Shown one piece after another: positions 1 through 6,836 of a DNA stretch of 8,181 nucleotides. Numbering within the stretch: the stretch's first letter is position 1; each line of letters begins with the position of its first letter. The stretch spans positions 1 to 8,181 of the forward strand of contig DAIEQT010000083.1 in assembly GCA_027347545.1 (NCBI GenBank), read 5' to 3'. The translations under genes and the position numbers were made by a program. The DNA comes from Ignavibacteria bacterium. Lineage in GTDB: Bacteria; Bacteroidota; Ignavibacteria; Ignavibacteriales; Melioribacteraceae. A model generated the notes under the pieces. The model saw nothing but the letters and a program-made list of their open reading frames with translations. It did not search any database and was not told the origin of the DNA.

Positions 1-2
1 AC

Positions 3-1253
3 AAATTCTTGTACAGCAACAAATCCAACGGCTTAGTTTGGTAAAACGATCCAAACAAGACTGCTCTTATTCTGGACGGAACTAACAAAGTTGAAAGATT
101 TTTCAACGATGTAAATCCAAATGTTCAATTGAAAGATGGTACAGTATCTTTCTATGTAAACATGTCTGTTCTTGAACAATTGAAAGTTTACAATGCCGCT
201 AATGACGGTCTTCAAGTACGCGGTGGTTTTAACGGTTGGAACGGAGACGATAAAGATCGTTCTTGGATGATTCAAGATTTCTTGGCTCCTACAAATTGGT
301 TTTTACCTGTTGGTTTTGTAAAGACAGAGGTTAACTCAAAAAACCAATATAAATTCTTTGTTGCTAAAAAAGATACTGCCGGCTGGCCTGACGGATGGGA
401 AAGACCACTATCACAAGGCGGCGGTAACCGTGAATTTGCATTTGAAGGCAAAGCTAACCAAGAAACAGCATCTGTTTTCTACGATGATGTATATCCTGGT
501 TATGTTAACGCAGCCGCAATATCTATTAAATTCAGTGTAGATATGAAAGATGCTTTTGATCCCACAAAGATTGCTGTTGTAATGAAAGCTGGTGATAAAG
601 TTTACTATATCTCTGAGCAGCCATTATTCTGTAAAGTTATGGGTTGGAGAGATTCTGATAACCAAACTTATGCTGAATTGACAGATGCAAACAACGATAA
701 GATTTATGAAGGCACAGTAACAATGAAAGCCGGCGGATTCAATTCTTTTGAATACCGTTATGGAATTCTTAGAGCTGCTGATAAATCTTGGACAGTTGAA
801 ACTGCCGGTTTTGGAAAGAATGCTTACAGAGTTAGATTCGTTGCTCAAACCGGTAAAAACAAGTTCGTTCAACCTTACTCAGCTCCAACTGATAAATGGA
901 CAGATAAAGAAGATAAGTCAGATCAAGTTGAAAAATTCCCCAAAGGATATGATCCAACTGGTATCGAAGAACTCAACACAGGAATACCAACAAAGTATTC
1001 TTTAGATCAAAACTATCCGAATCCATTTAATCCGGCTACTAAAATTAAGTTCTCTATTCCTGCAGACGAAAATGTTAGCTTAAAAGTTTTCAACGTTCTC
1101 GGACAAGAAGTTGCAACACTTGTTAACAAACAAATGAAAGCTGGTTCATATTCATTTGATTGGAACGCATCAAACTTAAGCAGCGGCGTTTACTTCTATA
1201 GAATAGAAGCTGGCAGCTTTAACTTAACAAAGAAGATGCTTTTACTGAAGTAA
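3..1253 (+). CDS. T9SS-sorted secreted protein with tandem starch-binding-like modules, 5' partial, interrupted by an in-frame TAA
   Basis: The frame runs from the window edge to TAA at 1251-1253, broken only by TAA at 42-44. Numbering from the TTG at 129, residues 1-125 form a beta-sandwich module opening with 'VSFYVNM', carrying 'VRGGFNGW' and ending 'VFYDDVYP'; residues 131-255 form a second module opening 'IKFSVDM'. The frame before 129 encodes the tail of an earlier module, ending 'RFFNDVNP'. 'V.VRG.FNGW' resembles CBM48/CBM20/SusE-type glucan-binding folds. Residues 288-374 are a T9SS type A sorting domain with NYPNPFNP, 'FNVLGQEV' and 'SSGVYFYRIE', ending in 'KKMLLLK'. The product should be secreted by T9SS and attached to or released from the surface; glucan binding is inferred. 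TTG 129 and ATG 162 are poor starts: neither follows a Shine-Dalgarno, both lie in or beside a beta-strand, and the product would lack a signal peptide. The true start is probably upstream of the window. It could also be the C-terminal part of a secreted glycosidase. Confidence 0.75.
42..44 (+). other. In-frame TAA inside the secreted-protein reading frame (nonsense mutation or sequence error)
   Basis: Codons 3-41 read KFLYSNKSNGLVW, then TAA, then NDPNKTALILDG in the same frame. Both sides form one module tail: the next module has 'QYKFFVAKK', 'GWER' and 'VFYDDVYP' in the same order. Related modules typically read W-[E/x]-N-D-P-N at this point, so GAA to TAA, a single transversion, is the simplest explanation. 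The other two frames are not better continuations: one stops at 34-36, and the other gives an unrelated peptide. Confidence 0.7.
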
Positions 1254-1275
1254 TTTAATTTCTGGTGGAAATAAG

Positions 1276-1315
1276 AAAGCCCCGCCCGAATAATCGGGAC
1301 GGGGCTTTGCTTTTT
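1276..1315 (+). terminator. Rho-independent terminator, probably bidirectional
   Basis: The outer 9-bp stem AAAGCCCCG (1276-1284) pairs with CGGGGCTTT (1300-1308). An inner 5-bp stem CCCGA (1285-1289) pairs with TCGGG (1294-1298), with loop ATAA and a single bulged A at 1299. On the plus strand it is followed by GC and five T (1311-1315), 22 bp past the stop of the secreted protein. The minus-strand SGNH gene ends at 1329 just beyond it. On that strand the hairpin is followed by a looser T-rich run, so it probably serves both convergent genes. Confidence 0.88.
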
Positions 1316-1328
1316 AAGCACATAGACA

Positions 1329-3236
1329 TTACTTGTTAGTTAAACCACGAAGCTGCATTTCTAATTCTCTAGCGCCGGGGTAATTTGAATCCTTTTGCAA
1401 TACTTGAGAAATGACCTGATAACCTTTATTGTATTGCTTATCTAAAGCATAAGCCCCGGCAAGATTGTAAAGAGTTTGTATATCGGTGGCATCGTACTTA
1501 ACACTTTCTTCCAAATAATTAACAGCAGAAGCAATGCGCTTATTGTTCAAATCTATGTTGCCAAGCCATTTTGTAGCAAATGCGTTCGGCTCAATCATAT
1601 ACCGCTTTTGCAATATTTTATATGCGAGATCAAAATTTGCTTGTTTAAGTAATGATAAGGCTACATTGTCTATATAGTTATAATACTCTGTAATGACAGG
1701 GTACTGGTAAATTAAAACGCGCATGTGATTTACTGCTTCTTCATACTTCTTTTCGGCTAACAATTTGTTGGCTAATTTTTCGTGTGCCTCAGGCCAGGTA
1801 ATTACATCTTCCATAAATTGAAAAGCAAGACTATCAGAAAAATTTGCCGGGTGTAGAAGAGTATGCATTTCAATTTTATTTTTAGGATCAACGAAAGGCC
1901 AATCGTTTTTTAGCAGTGCTATTCTATACTTTGCCATCGTAGAATCAATAGAAGAAAAAAGAAATGCCTCGCGTGTTTTGTAATCTTGAGCATCGAAGGC
2001 GATAACCGGTTTCGCTTTAGGCAATAAGTTCAACTCTTTCATCTTATCAAAAAATGCGCTCCCCATTAACTGAAATCCTTCAAGAGTTGGGTGAAGGTGG
2101 TCGGTCATTAGATTATCGCCTACAATTCCATTGGGGCTTTTTGAGTTGAACACCGAATCTATATCGGCGACTGCAACGCCGTATTCATCTCCGTATTTAC
2201 GGATAAGAGAGTTAATCTGTTCCGGTGCGCGGAAGCGAAGTGCATCCAAATCTTTTGCCTTACGGTATAGTTCCAAAGCAAGTTTATAATTGCCGCTTGT
2301 GTAAGCTTTGTCGGCATCGTTGTAGATAGTATTAGCATCCGGCTTTAAAGAAGATTTTACAGAAATAAACGGCTTCTGGTCTTTGAGATTAAAAGTTAAA
2401 GTTCCGAGAATCAAAGGTACGTTGGCATCTTTACACATTTGAATAACATCCCGCATGTTGCCGTCAAACTGATCAATGCCATCGTTGAAACTTTCCGATT
2501 CAAGTTCTATGGTTTGCTCTTTAGCCATTCGAGACATCAAAGTTCCAGTTCGTTTCTTCTCTTCGCCACTGAATGACTTTATTACCCATTGAAGAAAATC
2601 TTTTACAAGCTGAACAGTCTTAAAGTTGTTAAGTGATAGGTAAAGATTAACCAATGCCCGCGATTTGCCAAGCGATTCCAGCGAGCCAACACCAAGCGCG
2701 CCATAATATTCATTATGACCAGTGTAGATAAGTACAACATCCGGCTTTTGTTTTATTACCTCCGGCATAAAGTCTCTAATCGTATAACTGCAAATCGCAG
2801 TCATACCAAGATTAACTACTTCTATCTTATTGTTAGGATATGCGAGTTCCAACCGCTTTCGGATATAGCGCGAGAAAGAGCCAAGAGGCATATATGGATA
2901 ACCAGCAGCGCTGCTTTCACCAAGTACAAATACCCGGAAGGAGTTTTTAGCTTTGGATGAATCGAAAACATCTTCGATTGTTGTCGGCGGATTCTTAACA
3001 TTAGAAAAATATCTTTTAGCTACATAAGCGTTGATAATTCTTTTGCCGGGGGTAGCTTGTTCCCACATTGATAAATTATCGCCGTAATTAAAAATTCTTA
3101 GTCCAACTTCGAGCAAGACGAAAAATAGCAATGGAATCGAAAAGAGAATTATGTAAAAATAGAAAGGTGGTTTCTGGTTCGGCGTTTGCTTTTTTACTTC
3201 CGCCGGTGGTGTATTTACTTTACTGGAATTTGCCAA
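1329..3236 (-). CDS. Membrane-anchored SGNH/GDSL hydrolase with C-terminal TPR repeats
   Basis: A 635-residue protein. A Lys-containing N-terminal tail is followed by one membrane segment at about 25-44, so the rest is probably periplasmic. The SGNH blocks are complete: nucleophile Ser108 in 'VLGESSAAG', Gly144 in 'VNLGM', Asn175 in 'TGHNEYYG', and Asp379/His382 in 'TDHLHPT'. A helical hairpin resembling one TPR (about 302-335, 'AYTSGNYKLALELYRKAKDLD') sits between the Asn and Asp/His blocks. About four TPR-like repeats follow at 482-618. SGNH enzymes are serine esterases or acyl-/deacetylases; the substrate here is unknown, with envelope glycan or exopolysaccharide acyl groups as candidates. 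The start is TTG (3234-3236), chosen because AGGAG lies 5 nt upstream and the frame closes at TGA 3267-3269 with no ATG between. It is divergent from the DUF5989-type gene (121-bp gap) and convergent with the secreted-protein gene. The fold is well supported; the exact function is not. Confidence 0.87.
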   Translation of the reverse strand: MANSSKVNTPPAEVKKQTPNQKPPFYFYIILFSIPLLFFVLLEVGLRIFNYGDNLSMWEQATPGKRIINAYVAKRYFSNVKNPPTTIEDVFDSSKAKNSFRVFVLGESSAAGYPYMPLGSFSRYIRKRLELAYPNNKIEVVNLGMTAICSYTIRDFMPEVIKQKPDVVLIYTGHNEYYGALGVGSLESLGKSRALVNLYLSLNNFKTVQLVKDFLQWVIKSFSGEEKKRTGTLMSRMAKEQTIELESESFNDGIDQFDGNMRDVIQMCKDANVPLILGTLTFNLKDQKPFISVKSSLKPDANTIYNDADKAYTSGNYKLALELYRKAKDLDALRFRAPEQINSLIRKYGDEYGVAVADIDSVFNSKSPNGIVGDNLMTDHLHPTLEGFQLMGSAFFDKMKELNLLPKAKPVIAFDAQDYKTREAFLFSSIDSTMAKYRIALLKNDWPFVDPKNKIEMHTLLHPANFSDSLAFQFMEDVITWPEAHEKLANKLLAEKKYEEAVNHMRVLIYQYPVITEYYNYIDNVALSLLKQANFDLAYKILQKRYMIEPNAFATKWLGNIDLNNKRIASAVNYLEESVKYDATDIQTLYNLAGAYALDKQYNKGYQVISQVLQKDSNYPGARELEMQLRGLTNK

Positions 3237-3241
3237 ATTAG

Positions 3242-3246
3242 CTCCT
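3242..3246 (-). promoter_or_regulatory. Shine-Dalgarno fixing the TTG start of the SGNH hydrolase
   Basis: On the minus strand the sequence reads AGGAG, then CTAAT, then TTG. The five-base match with 5-nt spacing supports TTG as the true start. The frame is closed upstream by TGA at 3267-3269, so no earlier ATG is available. Confidence 0.7.
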
Positions 3247-3297
3247 ATTAATCGGCTTAAAAATAATCAAATTTGAATAGCATCGGAAGAACCGAGA

Positions 3298-3329
3298 TTG
3301 ACTTGAGGAGAATGAAAAGTTTAAATTTG
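3298..3329 (+). promoter_or_regulatory. Candidate Bacteroidota-type promoter for the DUF5989-type gene
   Basis: TAAATTTG at 3322-3329 matches the Bacteroidota -7 consensus TAnnTTTG exactly, and a TTG at 3298-3300 lies 21 nt upstream, where the -33 element is expected. The element ends 28 nt before the ATG at 3358. The consensus comes from Bacteroides and Flavobacterium; whether this host's sigma factor uses it is not known. A near-match CAAATTTG (3268-3275), which is palindromic, could serve the minus-strand gene, but no clear -33 goes with it. Confidence 0.33.
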
Positions 3330-3357
3330 CTCTTAATTAGATAAGAAAAAGGTAAAT

Positions 3358-3516
3358 ATGAGCAAGCTTTCTACAGTTGGGCAGTTATGGCAATTTTTAA
3401 GACAAAGAAAAAAATATTGGCTGATGCCGATTGTTTTTTTCTTAATTCTTCTCGGCGGATTAATAGTTCTAACTAAAGGCTCTGCACTTGCGCCGTTTAT
3501 CTACGCAATTTTTTAG
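3358..3516 (+). CDS. DUF5989-type small membrane protein
   Basis: A 52-residue protein starting at ATG 3358 and ending at TAG 3514-3516. AAAAAGG (3346-3352) sits 5 nt upstream of the ATG. The protein has a short amphipathic N-terminal part ('LWQFLRQRKKYW'), one membrane segment at about residues 21-40 ('LMPIVFFLILLGGLIVL'), and a conserved-looking tail 'TKGSALAPFIYAIF'. The pattern of W-F-[KR]-[KR]-K-[YF]-W-L-x-P-I, then a hydrophobic stretch, then 'T.GSALAPFIY' is what I recall for DUF5989 proteins of about 50 residues. These are often found beside NodU-type carbamoyltransferases and SGNH hydrolases. Here the gene is head-to-head with an SGNH-TPR hydrolase and no carbamoyltransferase is visible. 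Its function is unknown; a small inner-membrane partner for an envelope-modifying enzyme is an inference. Its size makes it easy for gene callers to miss. Confidence 0.85.
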   Translation: MSKLSTVGQLWQFLRQRKKYWLMPIVFFLILLGGLIVLTKGSALAPFIYAIF

Positions 3517-3520
3517 AAGC

Positions 3521-3562
3521 AGTACTTAGTATATAGTACAGAGTATTTAGTATTGAGTAGTT
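3521..3562. repeat. Six tandem degenerate 7-bp repeats (AGTANNN)
   Basis: The exact 7-bp register reads AGTACTT, AGTATAT, AGTACAG, AGTATTT, AGTATTG, AGTAGTT. The first four bases are invariant in all six units and the last three vary. The array starts 4 nt after the DUF5989-type stop codon and fills the gap between two convergent genes. It resembles the intergenic short tandem heptamer arrays known from several bacterial groups; its function is unknown. Confidence 0.85.
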
Positions 3563-3578
3563 AGATTTTTTAACTACT
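3556..3578. repeat. Perfect 8-bp inverted repeat overlapping the stop codon of the DUF4249-like gene
   Basis: AGTAGTTA (3556-3563) and TAACTACT (3571-3578) are perfect reverse complements around the 7-nt loop GATTTTT. The left arm includes the sixth heptamer, and the right arm overlaps the minus-strand TAG (3577-3579). The stem is AT-rich and no T-tract follows on either strand, so it is at best a weak terminator between the convergent genes. Confidence 0.6.
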
Positions 3579-4563
3579 ACTTTTCTGTAAGATAGCCGAA
3601 TTCATTCAATGCGTATTGCGAATCGAACTTAAGTATTTTCTTCGCTGAAACGTAAGAACCAAAAAAACCTAAACCACCGTTAATATTTGTGAGATCGGAA
3701 GGATAATCACGTACTGTAAATCCGAAGTCATAAAACAAATTTGTGGAATAGTATTTAGTCAAGTTTTCATCAAACGAAAGAATTTCTACTTCAAGATATG
3801 CTAGAGAAAATCTACCTTTTGCTGTGTTGGCTTCAGAAATCTCTTTTAAAGCTTTTGTTAACAACTTTCTCTGAATCTTCAACTCGTTCTGAAAAGAAAG
3901 ATCATTATAAATTATAGACTCTGTTATGCCGTCGGTAGAATATTTTATTGGAACTGACTTAACATGCCGGGTTTTCTCTCCGTTTAACTCTCTGTAGTAG
4001 TAGATAATTTTTACGCGTTTAGCTTTCACAACATCAAGTCCAACTCCATTCCAATAAATAGAAGCAAAGGTTGTATCGCGCCCAAGAAGCGGACCGGGAA
4101 TGTAAGAAAGCGATTTTGTGTTATCGAAAACTAAGCCGGTTGGAGTAGTTGAAGCGGAGCTAAGCTTATCACCTTTTGGCAATTCGGCATATAACTGAAT
4201 TTGTTTGCCGAACTGTGGTTTAAAGTTTTTTATGTAATAGTATTTAGCCGGTGTGTTATAAGCTGTGTTAATATTGTTGTTATCAACAGTATCTCTAAGA
4301 TAAAATTTTTCATTTGAATCAGAATACTTTAGATATATTGTTGCGCCACTAACCGCCGGATCTGTTTTCAATGTTGATGGATCGAAACCTTCAACATCAT
4401 ATAGTTTTGAAAGGTAAGCAATTTGAAAAGTGGTATCGCCGCGTAGAACAAAATTAATGGCATACTTCTCGGGCAGTTCACCCTTAGGCGAAACATTTTC
4501 TTCGCAGCTAACAAACAAAACTATTGCAAACAGTAAGAAAAATAGTATGGTGGTTCTTTTCAT
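3577..4563 (-). CDS. DUF4249-like outer-membrane lipoprotein, partner of the TonB-dependent receptor
   Basis: A 328-residue protein with a lipoprotein signal peptide: basic start, hydrophobic run, and Cys20 in 'LFVSC'. The mature protein is beta-rich. It has 'SGATIYLKYSDSNEKFYLRDT' split by a short Asn-rich loop from 'KYYYIKNF', then 'IQLYAELPKGDKLSSAST'. This order (a 'v.gA.V.l' strand, a residue-rich turn, a tyrosine-ending strand, then a 'y.l.v..~G..~sa.T' strand) is typical of DUF4249 lipoproteins, which usually sit beside TonB-dependent receptors. The start ATG overlaps the receptor's stop as ATGA, and AAAGG (4571-4575) lies 7 nt upstream, so translation is probably coupled. It is likely on the outer membrane, either as a lid on the receptor or as a ligand-binding subunit; this role is inferred. 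The DUF4249 label rests on pattern and context, and it could belong to a related unnamed family. Confidence 0.72.
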   Translation of the reverse strand: MKRTTILFFLLFAIVLFVSCEENVSPKGELPEKYAINFVLRGDTTFQIAYLSKLYDVEGFDPSTLKTDPAVSGATIYLKYSDSNEKFYLRDTVDNNNINTAYNTPAKYYYIKNFKPQFGKQIQLYAELPKGDKLSSASTTPTGLVFDNTKSLSYIPGPLLGRDTTFASIYWNGVGLDVVKAKRVKIIYYYRELNGEKTRHVKSVPIKYSTDGITESIIYNDLSFQNELKIQRKLLTKALKEISEANTAKGRFSLAYLEVEILSFDENLTKYYSTNLFYDFGFTVRDYPSDLTNINGGLGFFGSYVSAKKILKFDSQYALNEFGYLTEK

Positions 4564-6785
4564 AACTCAGCCTTTATAGTTCCAGTTAATAGGAATGGAA
4601 GCATGTTTACTCTTTTCCCGCTGGTTTGGTCGAAGTAAAAAATGTTCTTTCTGTTATAAGTATTGATTGCGCTAATATCGAAATGGAGATTTACAAAACT
4701 TAGATTAACAGTTTTAGATAGAATTAAATCAAGCCGATGATAATCCGGGAGGATAGAAGAGTTCTTCATATCGAAATATCTGACCGGGAAGAGAAGCTGA
4801 TAAGTTTTGTAGTCATCTAAAAAGTTATCAAGGGAAAGTTTTTGGTAATAGCCAAGCTGTTTTGTAAACGGATGCCCGGAATTGTAAACCCAATTCGCGC
4901 TAAACTCAAAATCTGCCGGGAGGTGCAGAGTGAAACTAAGATTCAGATTGTGGCGTGAATCGAAACGGGGAGCGTATTTAATTCCGTTGACTTCTTTGAA
5001 AGCCCAATTAATTGAGTAGGATGTTGAAAAATCAAATAGATTTGATCTGTACTTGGTTTGTATCTCGCCGCCGTAAGCTTCCCCTTTGCTTTCAAGCAAA
5101 TCAGGCTCAGAGAATAAAACTTTCTCTTCATTGTAAGTTGGTGCTGAAATTATGTTTTTGTAATATCCTTCGGTCTCAATTGAGAATGCAGTAGTTAGTT
5201 TAATTGTCATCCCAACAATATGATGAACAGCTTTTGATTTCGGCAGTTCATCCGGAATAATTATAACCGGATCAAAAAGTGAAAGCACTTCGCGTTCATC
5301 CGAAATTGTAGTAATGTCTTGCTGGTAGATTCCGGAAGCCGCTTTGAAAATTAATTGGGGGATGGGGGAATATGAGACGTTGATTCTTGGCTCAAAGAAA
5401 TCTCCTTTGGCAGCGGCATTAGCAATATTTAAGCGCGTACCAAGATCAATTCCTACATCGGAGATTTGCAAAAATTTATAACCAAAATAAGCATTAGAGC
5501 TTAAGCCGGAATTACCAACATCAGACCGGAAGCCAAACCGGTTTTCGAGAAAGAGTTTTGTCTTAAGATACTTTAGATCAATCCCTAGATTGATTTCGTC
5601 TTCGCTGCTCATTGTATATGCAAAATCAGTTGAAAGAGTGAAATCATCAATTTCATTCTCTTTAGGTTTTATTGCACTCTTCTTTTGTGAAATTGAATTG
5701 ATGTATTGGCTGTACACAATTCCCAAATCCAAAGTAAGCGCGTCTGTTCCAACCGAGAATATTTTTAGCCCAAGAATTTTGTTCGACCAGAGGTAATCGG
5801 GATCGGTAGGTTTTGCGAAATTAAGATTGTCTTCGCTGAACAAGCCTTGTAGTGTAAACTTAGAGCCCGCAAAGAATGATGGATGAGAAAAATTCAATTT
5901 TAATGAGGCATCGTAAAACTCAACCGGCAATTCGTTTTGATCAACAAACTTTTTAAGAATGTCGTTGGATGTACTTTTTCTTCCGCTGAAATAAAAAGAG
6001 CCATTAGGTATTGGACCTTCAATCAGTCCTTTTAGTGAAAGAAGACTCGCGTTGAAGTTTCCGGCAAACCGGTTTTTGTTGCCTTCTTTGGTTACAATCT
6101 TTAAGACAGAAGACAAAGCTCTGCCGTAGTTGGAAGGGTAACCTCCCCGGAAAAACTCTACGCTGCTAATAACATCCGGATCAACTACACTAAATAGGCC
6201 AATTGCATGGAAAGGATAATAGATCGGCATTCCATCCAGCATGATTAGGTTTTGGTTATTCTCTCCGCCGCGTACATTAAACTTTGCAGAAACGTCTCCG
6301 GTTGATTGCACACCGGGTAACGTTACTAAAGAGCGTAGCACATCAGTCTCAACACCTTTCGGTATAGAGTTTAGTTCCTTTGCAGAAATAGTTGTAGTGC
6401 TAACGCTCGGTGTGTTCTCTGCTTTTACTAACCGTCCAACAAGCTCAATTTCTTGCAGTTGAATCTTGGAAGGAACGAGAAATATTTCCAAATCAGTTAC
6501 CTTATCAGCAACTACTTTGGCTGTTACTTGTTTTGAGCTGAATCCAATATATGAAACAATAACAGTGTAACTTTTATTAGCCGGCAATGATGTAAGAACA
6601 AAGTATCCTCTGTTATTAGTTGAAGCTCCGGTACCAAGTTCTTTTATCATTACAGTGCTGAAAGGCAGCACTTCTTGTGAAGTTGAATCTCTTACAATTC
6701 CGCGAAGTGTTCCTTTTTCTTGAGCAATTGAAACACCTGCGAAAATTAAAAATGAGATGAACAGTAATTGCTTGATTTGTCTCAT
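4560..6785 (-). CDS. TonB-dependent outer-membrane receptor with CarboxypepD_reg-like N-terminal domain
   Basis: A 741-residue protein. A signal peptide covers residues 1-21 (cleavage near 'SIA|QE'). A carboxypeptidase-regulatory-like beta domain spans about 26-105 ('LRGIVRDSTSQEVLPFSTVMI', split by no gap; then 'NNRGYFVLTSLP'). 'QEIELVGR' (about 111-118) is a candidate TonB-box region. The plug, about 125-235, carries 'KFNVRGGENNQNLIMLDG', 'PIYYPFHAIGLFSVVDPDVI', 'VEFFRGGYPSNYG' and 'SVLKIVTKEG'. The rest is an aromatic-rich beta-barrel ending 'LTGTIKAEL'. It imports a ligand across the outer membrane using TonB-ExbBD energy; the ligand is not evident. It is shorter than SusC-type receptors (usually about 1,000 residues) and lacks a SusD partner. 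It overlaps the downstream lipoprotein gene by ATGA. The GH13 gene lies 51 bp upstream on the same strand. The only Shine-Dalgarno-like match is a distant AGGAT (6798-6802, 12 nt), so initiation is probably SD-weak. Confidence 0.92.
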   Translation of the reverse strand: MRQIKQLLFISFLIFAGVSIAQEKGTLRGIVRDSTSQEVLPFSTVMIKELGTGASTNNRGYFVLTSLPANKSYTVIVSYIGFSSKQVTAKVVADKVTDLEIFLVPSKIQLQEIELVGRLVKAENTPSVSTTTISAKELNSIPKGVETDVLRSLVTLPGVQSTGDVSAKFNVRGGENNQNLIMLDGMPIYYPFHAIGLFSVVDPDVISSVEFFRGGYPSNYGRALSSVLKIVTKEGNKNRFAGNFNASLLSLKGLIEGPIPNGSFYFSGRKSTSNDILKKFVDQNELPVEFYDASLKLNFSHPSFFAGSKFTLQGLFSEDNLNFAKPTDPDYLWSNKILGLKIFSVGTDALTLDLGIVYSQYINSISQKKSAIKPKENEIDDFTLSTDFAYTMSSEDEINLGIDLKYLKTKLFLENRFGFRSDVGNSGLSSNAYFGYKFLQISDVGIDLGTRLNIANAAAKGDFFEPRINVSYSPIPQLIFKAASGIYQQDITTISDEREVLSLFDPVIIIPDELPKSKAVHHIVGMTIKLTTAFSIETEGYYKNIISAPTYNEEKVLFSEPDLLESKGEAYGGEIQTKYRSNLFDFSTSYSINWAFKEVNGIKYAPRFDSRHNLNLSFTLHLPADFEFSANWVYNSGHPFTKQLGYYQKLSLDNFLDDYKTYQLLFPVRYFDMKNSSILPDYHRLDLILSKTVNLSFVNLHFDISAINTYNRKNIFYFDQTSGKRVNMLPFLLTGTIKAEL
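4571..4575 (-). promoter_or_regulatory. Ribosome binding site for the lipoprotein, inside the 3' end of the receptor gene
   Basis: AAAGG on the minus strand lies 7 nt upstream of the ATG at 4561-4563, within the last codons of the receptor. Together with the ATGA stop/start overlap it supports coupled translation of receptor and lipoprotein. Confidence 0.5.
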
Positions 6786-6836
6786 AATAAACTTATCATC
6801 CTATGAAGTGCTTTTTCATTTACAAGAGTTATTGAA

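Noticed and set aside
42..44. A reassigned TAA codon (alternative genetic code)
   Set aside because: The same gene ends naturally at TAA after the sorting domain (1251-1253), as does the GH13 gene, and no other gene here has an internal TAA.
1..83. A frameshift instead of a nonsense codon at the start of the window
   Set aside because: The two other plus frames give either a stop at 34-36 or an unrelated Gln/Lys-rich peptide, while the coding frame fits the module on both sides of the TAA.
3521..3562. A CRISPR array
   Set aside because: The units are 7 bp with no spacers; it is a simple tandem repeat.
4560..6785. Calling the receptor SusC
   Set aside because: It is too short, lacks a SusD neighbour, and its plug matches the general CarboxypepD_reg/TonB-dependent receptor type rather than the SusC/RagA signature.
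6782..6799. A five-codon mini-frame (MISLL) whose TGA overlaps the receptor ATG as ATGA
   Set aside because: It could couple translation, but it has no ribosome binding site of its own and such a short frame is expected by chance.
6786..6836. A terminator or promoter between the GH13 and receptor genes
   Set aside because: No inverted repeat with a T-tract and no TAnnTTTG element was found in these 51 bp.
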